Below, piece by piece: positions 25,773 through 33,163 of a DNA stretch of 42,219 bases. Position 1 is the stretch's first letter. Each line of letters begins with the position of its first letter. The DNA comes from Ignavibacteriaceae bacterium (GTDB taxonomy: Bacteria > Bacteroidota > Ignavibacteria > Ignavibacteriales > Ignavibacteriaceae), in NCBI GenBank assembly GCA_014860115.1, contig JACZKK010000167.1, positions 1-42,219 on the forward strand, written 5' to 3'. Made by a program: the position numbers and the translations under genes. The notes beneath the pieces were generated by a model, which was not told where the DNA came from, did not search any database, and was given only the letters and a program-made list of their open reading frames with translations.

Positions 25773-26103
25773 TTATTCCATAGATACTTGGAAGTAAAAT
25801 CTTTTCCTGCGGGGTTCTTGACTTTTATAAAAATTATATGCAGTTTCAAAATGAAAATATTCAGTACTCTGAGGGAGTTAGAATTTCCGAAGATAATAAA
25901 AACGAACGTTATCCCTGATTAGTTAAGATGTTGATTCTATCTCCTGTAAATTTTCTTTGGTGATACCTTAGTCTGATTGTGCAAATAACTTTCTTACTGA
26001 ATGATATGGTGAGGGAAATCATAAGTTCAATTACCGATATTGTTCGTACTTAAGATTACTTAATAATTAATACTATCTATAAACAAAAATAAAGGAAGGC
26101 TAA
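25773..26103. other. Intergenic region with a repeated element
   Basis: 331 bp between marR and a T9SS cargo gene. It holds the 21-bp element at 25865-25885 that recurs at 27417-27437, and a purine-rich ribosome-binding site (AAAGGAAGG) just before the next ATG. No gene is seen. Confidence 0.45.
25865..25885 (+). repeat. Repeated 21-bp element, copy 1
   Basis: TACTCTGAGGGAGTTAGAATT, 19 of 21 bases identical to 27417-27437. The core ACTCT-GAG-GGAGT can form a 5-bp stem (one G-T pair). It lies about 220 bp before the next T9SS cargo start. Confidence 0.5.
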
Positions 26104-27288
26104 ATGAAACACTTTCACAAATTGCTTATTACTGCACTTATTGCATACGGCAGTATAAGTTTATTATTTGCACAATCGGAAGTTAATCCACCAATCACTG
26201 ATGATCCCTTTGTTCTGTTGGCAAATCCCGGTCCTTCAAACAACGGTGGATCGGCTGGATGGGCTATGTTTTTAAATCTCATCGCAGCTCCTACTCATCA
26301 AGTCACTATTTCAGCGATGACAACTGCAAGTGCTGCAGCGGCAAATGCCAGTTTTAATATTGAATTTTTTGTACGCCAGGGAAATGCATTAGGTGGACCA
26401 GTTGGCTCCGGCCCCGGAAGTTCATCTGTTGGATGGACTTCTCTTGGCATAGTTCCAGTAACACAGGGTCCAACCGCAAGCGGTGTTTCATTACTTTTTG
26501 CAACCCCTGTCATCACCATCAATCCGGGTGATACAACCGGAGTTGCTATGGTATTCACCGGTGCAGGTCCTCGCTATTTTGGAACAGGAACACCACCTTA
26601 TGAAATATATTCTAACACTGGTTTGACTCTGGTTACCGGAGATGTTCGCTCGGCACCCTTTACACCAAGCGGAAGTTTTTTTACCTCACGTGCACTCGTT
26701 GGTGAAGTTCATTATGACGCTGTTGTTCCTGTAGAACTAGCTTCATTTACTGCATCAGTTAATGAAAATGCTGTTGAGCTAAGCTGGATAACAGCTACAG
26801 AGGTAAACAATTCTGGATTTAATGTTGAAAGAAAAACCCAGAATACTGAATGGGATAATGTCGGTTTTGTTAAAGGACATGGAACAACCACTGAAACTCA
26901 GTCTTATTCTTTTATTGATAAAGATTTAAGTTCAGGTTCTTATTCATACAGACTGAAACAAGTAGACTTCGATGGGACATTCATGTATCACGAACTTGCA
27001 GAAACCATCGAAATAGGCTCAATAAAAACTTTTACTCTTCAACAGAATTACCCCAATCCGTTTAACCCAGCTACGACGATTATTTATCAACTGCCAACCG
27101 AAGGTCAGGTATCACTTAAGATTTACGATATGCTTGGCAACGAAGTAGCAACACTGGTTAACGAAATGAAAACCGCGGGTGAATATCAGGTTGACTTTAA
27201 TGCTGCTGCCCTATCAAGTGGAATTTACTTCTACAGATTACAGGCCGGCAATTTTGTAGAAACTAAGAGAATGATGTTGATGAAGTAA
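26104..27288 (+). CDS. Secreted T9SS cargo protein of unknown function
   Basis: 394 aa. The signal peptide is about residues 1-23 (SISLLFAQ). The N-terminal half (25-205) is low in charge, rich in Gly, Ser, Thr and Ala, and without a recognised family. Residues about 210-305 form an FN3-like module common in Bacteroidota T9SS proteins (PVELASFTASVNENAVELSW, NSGFNVERKT, YSYRLKQVDFDG). The last about 80 residues are the T9SS type A sorting domain (QQNYPNPFNPATTI, FNAAALSSGIYFYRL). It is monocistronic, with a terminator behind. No catalytic motif. Confidence 0.8.
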   Translation: MKHFHKLLITALIAYGSISLLFAQSEVNPPITDDPFVLLANPGPSNNGGSAGWAMFLNLIAAPTHQVTISAMTTASAAAANASFNIEFFVRQGNALGGPVGSGPGSSSVGWTSLGIVPVTQGPTASGVSLLFATPVITINPGDTTGVAMVFTGAGPRYFGTGTPPYEIYSNTGLTLVTGDVRSAPFTPSGSFFTSRALVGEVHYDAVVPVELASFTASVNENAVELSWITATEVNNSGFNVERKTQNTEWDNVGFVKGHGTTTETQSYSFIDKDLSSGSYSYRLKQVDFDGTFMYHELAETIEIGSIKTFTLQQNYPNPFNPATTIIYQLPTEGQVSLKIYDMLGNEVATLVNEMKTAGEYQVDFNAAALSSGIYFYRLQAGNFVETKRMMLMK

Positions 27289-27308
27289 CATCTTATTTCT
27301 TTTTACTC

Positions 27309-27343
27309 AAACCCCTATCAATAAAGGTTGGTAGGGGTTTTTA
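27309..27343 (+). terminator. Intrinsic terminator
   Basis: AAACCCCTA and TAGGGGTTT pair in a 9-bp stem with a 14-nt loop, leading into TTTATTT. It lies 21 bp after the T9SS cargo stop. Confidence 0.87.
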
Positions 27344-27416
27344 TTTGCCAATTACTAATCGATTGTACTTGACTTTAAACAAAATTCTTACATTTTAATA
27401 CTTAGTAATTATTCTC

Positions 27417-27437
27417 TACTCTGAGAGAGTTAGAGTT
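27417..27437 (+). repeat. Repeated 21-bp element, copy 2
   Basis: TACTCTGAGAGAGTTAGAGTT; ACTCT and AGAGT are perfect inverted arms around GAG. It lies 240 bp before the 5'-nucleotidase start, a placement similar to copy 1. Confidence 0.5.
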
Positions 27438-27546
27438 GCAGAGTTTGGTTGCTGAATAAATTCCTGAAGATTTCACCCCTGATACTCTCCCAAAGCAGAC
27501 TGAAAAACAAATTTTTAAAAATTATTTAGTCGAGCCATAAACGATT

Positions 27547-27585
27547 TTTACAATAACATGACAATTGATTGACAATCGCCTGATA
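27547..27585 (+). promoter_or_regulatory. Pho-box-like array of four direct repeats
   Basis: TTTACA (27547), ATGACA (27558), TTGACA (27569) and CTGATA (27580) recur at exactly 11-bp spacing, one helical turn apart. This is the layout bound by OmpR/PhoB-type response regulators, and it resembles the Bacillus PhoP consensus TTAACA. TTGACA with TAGTAG 17 bp later could be the promoter. Phosphate control is inferred from this layout and the 5'-nucleotidase downstream. Confidence 0.6.
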
Positions 27586-27606
27586 ATAGTGTAGTAGTTT
27601 TTTACC

Positions 27607-27634
27607 TGAAGGATTGCTGCTTTAAAATCCTTCA
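27607..27634 (+). promoter_or_regulatory. Stem-loop in the 5' leader of the nucleotidase gene
   Basis: TGAAGGATT and AATCCTTCA form a perfect 9-bp stem with a 10-nt loop, 43 bp before the ATG. It has no T run after it, so it is more likely an mRNA-stability or regulatory structure than a terminator. Confidence 0.45.
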
Positions 27635-27676
27635 ATAATAAATAATTATTCACAATACCAATTCCGGAGGTACAAA

Positions 27677-30019
27677 ATGCAAAAGATTTATTTCTACTTC
27701 ATTCCTTTCTTTCTTTTCCTGGCTTCAAATATCTTTCCACAACCAGATACATTAACGATTCTGCACGTCAATGATTCACATTCAACTCTTGAGGCAATTG
27801 GGGCAAGAGATGCAAATCTTAAAGGAACTTTAGGCGGAGTTTCAAGAGTTGCAACTTTAGTGGGAATGACTAAAATGACAGAATCAAATGTTCTTTTCCT
27901 TCACGCAGGTGATATCTCTATCGGAGATATTTTCTTCAACAAAAATTTTCACGTTCCTGAACTTCAGATTCTTGATGCACTTGGTGTTGATGCAATGACA
28001 CTTGGCAATCACGAATTTGATTTGGGACCACTGGCTTTGTTAGGTTCATTACAGTATGCTTTCCCAACGGCAACAGATGCGTTCCCGATTTTAACAGCTA
28101 ATGTTGATTTTTCTGATCCGACAATCTCAGGTCTGGAAGACTATGTTGATACTTATACTGTTAAGGAGTTTGGTGATTTGAAAATTGGAATATTTGGTTT
28201 AACAACTCCAGCTACAAACTTGCTTTCAAATCCTTACCCGGCAGTAGTAAGCGAAGACATCGTTAACATTGCCGCAACAATGGTCGGAACTTTACGCACT
28301 GTAGAAAATTGTGATGTTGTAATTCTACTTTCTCATCTTGGAGTTAATTTTGATCAGCTAATTGTCAGTTATGTTCCGGGAATAAACGTAATTGTTGGTG
28401 GACATGATCATTATATGTATGAAGAACCAATAACTATGATCGATCCAATGGGCGGAACGACGTGGATTGTTCAAGCAAAATCAAATTATATGTACGCCGG
28501 TAAGATGAAACTGGTTGTTGATGGTGTAAATGTTCAATTGCTTGACTATCAGCTAATTCCAATTGATACAAACATTCCGCAAGAGCCATCTGTGCAGGGA
28601 ATGGTAGATTATTTAATTACGGACATAGAAAATTTCTACTCAATTCCTTTTTATACTCAGCAGATGGGCTACGCAAGTTCATTCTTTGCAGAAGAGACAA
28701 AAGATTTGTTAGCGCTTGGTGTGCATGACACTCCATTGGGAAATTTAGTTGCCGATGCTTTTCGTTTTAAAACATCAACGAATGTTGCACTTCAAGCCGG
28801 AGGATCGATTGCTCTTCCACTGTGGGAAGGCGCATTTACTCCGGGTGATTTATTCAGAACTAATGGTTATGGATTTAACCTGGTGAACACTCTTGGATTC
28901 CAGCTTGCAACTTTTGATTTAAGCGGAATGGATATTCTAACAGGACTTACATTCGGTCTTTCTGAAATAGAATTGAATGATGAATTCTTACTCCAGGTTT
29001 CCGGGATGGAATATACTTATGATGGAACGAAGCCTGCAGAAGAAAGATTAGTTTCAGTTAATATTAACGGAATGCCGATCGATCCTGCTGCAACTTACTC
29101 AGTTACAACAAATGAAATGGTTTTAGGAATTCTTGATTACATTGGAATTATTCCCTCAAACATTACCATTCTTCAGGGAATTACAGAATTTCAGGCATTA
29201 TCTGAATATGTAATGAGTCAAGATAATTTCATTCAGCCAAAAACGTTGGGTAGAGTCTTAAATGTTGGAAACAGAGAAGCAAGAAGCACAGTTATAGGCG
29301 CAGGATGGATGGATTCTCCTCAGGGTTCTTATCAACCCAATAAATTATTATGTGATAAATTATTCTTCGAATTTCATATGATGGATCGCGGTTTTAATTA
29401 CGATCCAACTGGTAAAGTTACAATCCGATATCCTCAGGCAAATTTCACTTTTAAAAGTAATGTGTGTAACTGGCTGCTTTTAGAAAACCAGACTGCAACC
29501 CTCAGAGGTAAAGGAAAAATTAATAACCAAGGTAACTTTGGATTTTTGCTGATCGTCGAAGACTCACCTGATAAACTTAGAATTGTAATCTGGGATAAAA
29601 ATGATGGAGATAGAATAGTTTATGATAATCTCAATCCGCAAAGCATTCACGGTGCTATCGTAATGCACAACAGATGTGTATTTGCTAAGGAAGGTGATGA
29701 TGAAATATTAACTACTCCTATTGAGTTTGCACTCGAACAGAATTATCCAAATCCTTTCAATCCATCAACAATAATAAATTATTCAATACCTGAAGCAGGA
29801 AAAGTTGAGCTGAAGGTCTGTGACATACTTGGGAATGAAGTTGCAACTCTTGTTGATGAATATAAAACAGAAGGAAAATATGAAGTAGAATTTAACAGTC
29901 ATTCCGGCGAAGTCCGGAACCTGCCTACCGGTAGGCAAGGTCTGACAAGCGGAGTTTACATTTATACATTAAGAACAAACAATTTTGTTCAGACGAAGAA
30001 GATGATACTTATTAAGTAA
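27677..30019 (+). CDS. Secreted 5'-nucleotidase (UshA family) with T9SS sorting domain
   Basis: 780 aa. A signal peptide covers about residues 1-22 (NIFPQ). The metallophosphatase domain has HVNDSH (D33, H35), HAGDI (D79), GNHEFD (N111, H112), LLSHLG (H220) and GGHDHY (243, 245). The 5'-nucleotidase C-terminal substrate domain covers about 340-525. A beta-rich stretch of unknown family (540-690) precedes a T9SS type A sorting domain (EQNYPNPFNPSTII). It likely releases phosphate and nucleosides from extracellular nucleotides at the cell surface. The sorting domain carries an in-frame palindromic insertion encoding HSGEVRNLPTGRQG. GGAGG precedes the start, and upstream repeats suggest phosphate control. 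Confidence 0.9.
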   Translation: MQKIYFYFIPFFLFLASNIFPQPDTLTILHVNDSHSTLEAIGARDANLKGTLGGVSRVATLVGMTKMTESNVLFLHAGDISIGDIFFNKNFHVPELQILDALGVDAMTLGNHEFDLGPLALLGSLQYAFPTATDAFPILTANVDFSDPTISGLEDYVDTYTVKEFGDLKIGIFGLTTPATNLLSNPYPAVVSEDIVNIAATMVGTLRTVENCDVVILLSHLGVNFDQLIVSYVPGINVIVGGHDHYMYEEPITMIDPMGGTTWIVQAKSNYMYAGKMKLVVDGVNVQLLDYQLIPIDTNIPQEPSVQGMVDYLITDIENFYSIPFYTQQMGYASSFFAEETKDLLALGVHDTPLGNLVADAFRFKTSTNVALQAGGSIALPLWEGAFTPGDLFRTNGYGFNLVNTLGFQLATFDLSGMDILTGLTFGLSEIELNDEFLLQVSGMEYTYDGTKPAEERLVSVNINGMPIDPAATYSVTTNEMVLGILDYIGIIPSNITILQGITEFQALSEYVMSQDNFIQPKTLGRVLNVGNREARSTVIGAGWMDSPQGSYQPNKLLCDKLFFEFHMMDRGFNYDPTGKVTIRYPQANFTFKSNVCNWLLLENQTATLRGKGKINNQGNFGFLLIVEDSPDKLRIVIWDKNDGDRIVYDNLNPQSIHGAIVMHNRCVFAKEGDDEILTTPIEFALEQNYPNPFNPSTIINYSIPEAGKVELKVCDILGNEVATLVDEYKTEGKYEVEFNSHSGEVRNLPTGRQGLTSGVYIYTLRTNNFVQTKKMILIK
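29902..29937 (+). repeat. Two palindromic elements inside the nucleotidase sorting domain
   Basis: TTCCGG-cgaagt-CCGGAA at 29902-29919 is followed by the perfect 16-bp palindrome TGCCTACCGGTAGGCA at 29922-29937. The frame stays open. They encode extra residues in a loop that is short in the other sorting domains here. The LPTGRQ peptide encoded by the second one is, from memory, a recurrent insert in Bacteroidota-like metagenome proteins. Confidence 0.75.
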
Positions 30020-30027
30020 AATATTCC

Positions 30028-30060
30028 AAGCCTCCCTTAAAGGGAGGCTTTTATTTCTTT
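30028..30060 (+). terminator. Intrinsic terminator
   Basis: AAGCCTCCC and GGGAGGCTT make a perfect 9-bp stem with a 5-nt loop, followed by TTATTTCTTT. It lies 8 bp after the nucleotidase stop and its tail is the start of the repeated leader module. Confidence 0.9.
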
Positions 30061-30080
30061 AATAAAAAAATTAAAGGAGA
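30051..30080 (+). repeat. Leader module, copy 1
   Basis: TTATTTCTTTAATAAAAAAA followed by TTAAAGGAGA, just before the ATG at 30086. It is nearly identical to the modules before three later genes and includes the ribosome-binding site. Confidence 0.7.
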
Positions 30081-30085
30081 AGAAA

Positions 30086-31837
30086 ATGAAACTTAAAATT
30101 TTAGCAATTGTTTTAATTCTTTTCTGCTGGGTAGATCTATTCCCACAAAAAGTGGGTGATGCTTATGCATTGGATATTAATAATATCTATATGCCATTGA
30201 ACAGAAAAGGTGTTCTTGCAGATGTTAACGTCCCGCCTAATGGTACAGGAGGTCAGTTTGGAGGACACACATTTCTCTTTTCTGGGGGATTCTTTTTAAG
30301 CGGTTACAGCAACGGAGTTTTATGGGCAAATGCTGTTGCTTCAGCTACACTAGTTGAAGATTATTTGCCGGGAACAGTCGGATTTCCCAATAATCCGGAT
30401 GCTCAATTGTATAAGATCAGAATTGACGATACTCCTTTTGGATTAAGTTGGCAGGATTGGAATGATGCTGTATCCCTTGGTGCAGATTTTTATGATGGAG
30501 ATGGGGATGGTATTTACAATCCTGTTGACAAGAACGTTAATGGAATTTGGGATCCTGATGAAGACTGTCCCGATCTTCTAGGCGATGAAATGCTGTGGTG
30601 TGTATTTCATGACGGATTACCAGTTGCTCAAAGGAGATGGAATACAACGATTGAGGTTGGGGTTGAAGTTCGTCAAACAGTTTTTGCTTATTCCAGTATT
30701 TCCGAGTTGCAGAACATTATCTTTATCAGATACCGAATTAAATACGTCGGACTAACACCCTCTGATCCTGATATTTTGACGGATGTTTATTTCGGTGTTT
30801 GGGGAGATCCCGATCTAGGCACCAGCAATAATGACCTGGTTGGCTGCGATACTATGTTAACTGGTCAGTACACCTATAATTGGTATTCAGATCCGATCTA
30901 TGGCAACAATCCACCAAGCTTCTTTGTAAAAAATTTGAATGGACCTGCCACGTATATACCCGGAGTTACTTTTGTAGACAATAATGGTAATGGTATTTAC
31001 GACGAAGGAATTGATACACCAATTGATACTGCTTACGTTCATCGCGGACAAGTTATCGGAGTAAAAATATACCCTGGCGCAACTAACCAAAATCTTTCTT
31101 CAGCTATTGGATATATAAATGGTGACGTAAATTTAAATGATCCAAACAGTAAGGATGAAGCACGAAATTATATGCTTGGCCTTACAAGACTTGGAGACGT
31201 AGTTGACCCTTGCACATGGCTATATGGAACAGTTCAGGGTGGTGTAGATTGTTCTCAAATCAATCCTATGTTTTGGTACTCCGGTGATAGGGTGAACAAT
31301 TATGGGTGGATAAATAATACACCCAGAGATCAAAGACAATTACTGAATGTTGGTCCGTTTACTCTTTTAAAAGACAAAGAATATGAAGTATTTGTAGCTT
31401 ATAGTGTTGGACAAGGTACTGATTGGCTGACATCAATAACAGAATCAAAAAACATCGCAGGAATAGCAGGAGTTTTATACGAATCAAACTTTGATACATT
31501 ATCTGTGTTATCAGTTGAGGAAATACATTCTGGTAATATTCCTGAAGAATATTATCTCTCACAGAATTATCCTAATCCTTTTAATCCCATTACGACCATA
31601 GAATTCTCAATTCCTGAAGAGGGGCTAGTATCTTTAGTGATCTATGATCTGCTGGGAAATGAGGTAACAACATTAGTAAACGAAAATCTTAAAGCGGGAA
31701 CTTATAAAACAGAATTCTCCGCCAAAGGCGGATCCGTTTCTGGCGGAAATGCTATCAACCTTCCGAGCGGCGTGTATTTCTATACTTTGAAAACAGAAAA
31801 CTTTATCCAAACTAAAAAAATGATATTACTTAAATAA
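30086..31837 (+). CDS. Secreted T9SS cargo protein with EF-hand-like calcium motifs
   Basis: 583 aa. A signal peptide ends near WVDLFPQ. The mature protein contains Asp-rich calcium-loop motifs DGDGDGIYNPVDKNVNG and DNNGNGIYDEGID, like those of thrombospondin type 3 or dockerin loops, set in a large beta-rich region without a recognised catalytic family. The end is a T9SS type A sorting domain (SQNYPNPFNPITTIEFS). Between EFSA and INLPSGVYFY it carries ten extra residues from a 30-bp palindromic insertion; without it the sequence would read EFNAINLPSG, a normal sorting domain. The terminator behind the nucleotidase gene suggests its own transcript. Surface or adhesive role is a guess. Confidence 0.82.
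   Translation: MKLKILAIVLILFCWVDLFPQKVGDAYALDINNIYMPLNRKGVLADVNVPPNGTGGQFGGHTFLFSGGFFLSGYSNGVLWANAVASATLVEDYLPGTVGFPNNPDAQLYKIRIDDTPFGLSWQDWNDAVSLGADFYDGDGDGIYNPVDKNVNGIWDPDEDCPDLLGDEMLWCVFHDGLPVAQRRWNTTIEVGVEVRQTVFAYSSISELQNIIFIRYRIKYVGLTPSDPDILTDVYFGVWGDPDLGTSNNDLVGCDTMLTGQYTYNWYSDPIYGNNPPSFFVKNLNGPATYIPGVTFVDNNGNGIYDEGIDTPIDTAYVHRGQVIGVKIYPGATNQNLSSAIGYINGDVNLNDPNSKDEARNYMLGLTRLGDVVDPCTWLYGTVQGGVDCSQINPMFWYSGDRVNNYGWINNTPRDQRQLLNVGPFTLLKDKEYEVFVAYSVGQGTDWLTSITESKNIAGIAGVLYESNFDTLSVLSVEEIHSGNIPEEYYLSQNYPNPFNPITTIEFSIPEEGLVSLVIYDLLGNEVTTLVNENLKAGTYKTEFSAKGGSVSGGNAINLPSGVYFYTLKTENFIQTKKMILLK
31718..31747 (+). repeat. 30-bp double palindrome inserted in frame
   Basis: Two 15-bp units in tandem: TCCGCCAAAGGCGGA (perfect 6-bp arms) and TCCGTTTCTGGCGGA (related, degenerate centre). 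The total is 30 bp, exactly ten codons. Removing it joins GAATTC to AATGCTATCAACCTT and restores the canonical FNAINLPSG loop. Confidence 0.8.
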
Positions 31838-31847
31838 AAAATTAACA

Positions 31848-31880
31848 AAGCTTCTCAAAGTGGGAGGCTTTTATTTCTTT
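31848..31880 (+). terminator. Intrinsic terminator
   Basis: AAGCTTCTC and GGGAGGCTT pair over 9 bp with two G-T pairs and a 5-nt loop, followed by TTATTTCTTT. It is a diverged relative of the hairpin at 30028-30050. Confidence 0.78.
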
Positions 31881-31900
31881 AACTAAAAATTAAAGGAGGA
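31871..31900 (+). repeat. Leader module, copy 2
   Basis: TTATTTCTTTAACTAAAAAT then TAAAGGAGGA, 4 bp before the ATG of the DUF2846 lipoprotein. It differs from copy 4 at one position. Confidence 0.72.
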
Positions 31901-31904
31901 TGAA

Positions 31905-32363
31905 ATGAAAAAATTAATTAGCGCTGTTTTAATTATCTGTTCAGTACTTCTGCTATTCGGATGCGCTTCAGTAAAGATGGCATCCAAAGAAGAAGACACA
32001 GCATTAAAGAAATTTGAAATGCCCTCAGAAGGTAAAGCTGGTTTATACCTCTATAGAAATAGTTTTTTGGGTCAAGCACTATACAAAGATCTTTATGTAG
32101 ATAGTGTTTTTATAGGTGAAACTGCGAACGGAGTTTATTTCTATTTGCAAATTTTACCTGGCATACATACAATTTCAACCGAATCTGAATTCGGTGAAAA
32201 TTCTGTGAGTTTTGAAGCCGAAGAAGGTAAGAATTATTTTGCTGAACAGTATGTAAAAGCGGGAGTTTTCGTAGGCGGTGCAGGCATCGAGATGGTTGAT
32301 GAAAGTGTTGGTATGCAACAGGTAATTGATTGTGAATTGGCTGAACAGCAAAATCCCAGGTAA
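31905..32363 (+). CDS. DUF2846-type lipoprotein
   Basis: 152 aa with lipobox LLFGC (C20). The mature part contains GKAGLYLYRNSFLGQA, YVDSVFIGETANGVYFYLQI and PGIHTISTESEFGEN, the pattern of the DUF2846 family of small lipoproteins with a PEGA-like beta domain. Function unknown; probably envelope-anchored. GGAGG within the repeated leader module gives strong initiation. It is the first of a long series of lipoproteins and beta-barrels on this strand. Confidence 0.83.
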   Translation: MKKLISAVLIICSVLLLFGCASVKMASKEEDTALKKFEMPSEGKAGLYLYRNSFLGQALYKDLYVDSVFIGETANGVYFYLQILPGIHTISTESEFGENSVSFEAEEGKNYFAEQYVKAGVFVGGAGIEMVDESVGMQQVIDCELAEQQNPR

Positions 32364-32434
32364 CTGTTAGGGCTTTGAAATAAATTTAGTTCGAATGTTG
32401 ATTCCATCAGGAAGGTAGCAAAACTTTGGTAAAG

Positions 32435-32450
32435 TGTTTCGACTGAAACA
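32435..32450 (+). terminator. Weak hairpin after the DUF2846 gene
   Basis: TGTTTC and GAAACA around the loop GACT, then TTCATATTTCTTT. It sits directly before leader module copy 3, as the terminators do before copies 1 and 2, but the stem is short and AT-rich. Confidence 0.4.
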
Positions 32451-32454
32451 TTCA

Positions 32455-32484
32455 TATTTCTTTAATTAAAACTTAAGGGAGGAA
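32455..32484 (+). repeat. Leader module, copy 3
   Basis: TATTTCTTTAATTAAAACTT then AAGGGAGGAA, 3 bp before the ATG. It is the most diverged copy but keeps the TTTCTTTAATTAAAA core and GGAGG. Confidence 0.65.
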
Positions 32485-32487
32485 AAA

Positions 32488-33096
32488 ATGAAAAAGATTT
32501 TAATTATAACCGCTATAATTATTGCCAGCATTAACGGAACTGCCCTTGGACAGTTTGGATATCATGAGCATGATGGTTTCTTTTTAAGGATGTTATATGG
32601 ATTCGGTTACGCAGAATTAGTTGAAAAAGATGTTCTTGGGAGTGATATGAAATTTTCTGGTCTCGCTCAAAATTTACGTTTCCAAATTGGTGCTACTGTG
32701 GCCGAGAATCTGATGCTTTATGGGGAGTTTGGAGGTGTGATGCAATTTGATCCTGAATTTGAATGGATGGGTCAGTCAGGAACAGCAGAAGATGTTACAG
32801 TATCAGTGTTTGATTTTGGAGGTGGTATTACGTACTACCTAATGCCTTCAAACTTCTATTTCTCACTAAGTCTTTTGGCAAGCCAAGCTGAATTTGAATT
32901 TAACGGAACGAAGGGCGAGTCTCAATATGGAGTTGGTATTAATGGAATGTTCGGAAAGGAATGGTGGGTGGATGCACAATGGGCTTTAGGTGCAGCTATT
33001 TATGGTTATTACAGCACGATGAAAGATAAAGGTGGTGATGAAAATGAAATAAATAATTTTTCTGTCGGTTTACTTTTTTCAGTGACGTATAACTAA
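32488..33096 (+). CDS. Small outer-membrane beta-barrel-like protein
   Basis: 202 aa with a signal peptide (about 1-21, TALGQ). The mature part is made of alternating hydrophobic/polar strands with Gly and aromatic residues (LRMLYGFGYAEL, LMLYGEFGGVM, FYFSLSLLASQ, WALGAAIYGYY) and ends in FSVGLLFSVTYN, as expected for a small barrel of about eight strands. No specific family recognised. It has its own leader module copy and lies downstream of the DUF2846 lipoprotein. Confidence 0.75.
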   Translation: MKKILIITAIIIASINGTALGQFGYHEHDGFFLRMLYGFGYAELVEKDVLGSDMKFSGLAQNLRFQIGATVAENLMLYGEFGGVMQFDPEFEWMGQSGTAEDVTVSVFDFGGGITYYLMPSNFYFSLSLLASQAEFEFNGTKGESQYGVGINGMFGKEWWVDAQWALGAAIYGYYSTMKDKGGDENEINNFSVGLLFSVTYN

Positions 33097-33130
33097 AAAT
33101 TCACTGAGTTTCTCTTTTAAAGAAGGGCAC

Positions 33131-33160
33131 TTATTTCTTTAATTAAAAATTAAAGGAGGA
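33131..33160 (+). repeat. Leader module, copy 4
   Basis: TTATTTCTTTAATTAAAAAT then TAAAGGAGGA, 3 bp before the ATG. The preceding GAGTTTCTCTTTTAAAGAAG looks like a decayed form of the hairpins before copies 1 and 2. Confidence 0.72.
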
Positions 33161-33163
33161 GTT

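Larger units (their letters stand above)
27289..27676. other. Regulatory region of the 5'-nucleotidase gene
   Basis: 388 bp holding, in order, a terminator, the second copy of the 21-bp repeated element, four 11-bp-spaced direct repeats, a 9-bp stem-loop and a GGAGG ribosome-binding site. No gene is seen. This is the densest regulatory stretch in the window. Confidence 0.6.

Noticed and set aside
27607-27634. Attenuator or riboswitch before the nucleotidase gene
   Set aside because: A single short stem without alternative pairing or T run; no known riboswitch core recognised.
30086-31837. Dockerin domain of a cellulosome
   Set aside because: Calcium-loop-like motifs are present, but not as the paired repeats of a dockerin, and no cohesin is present.
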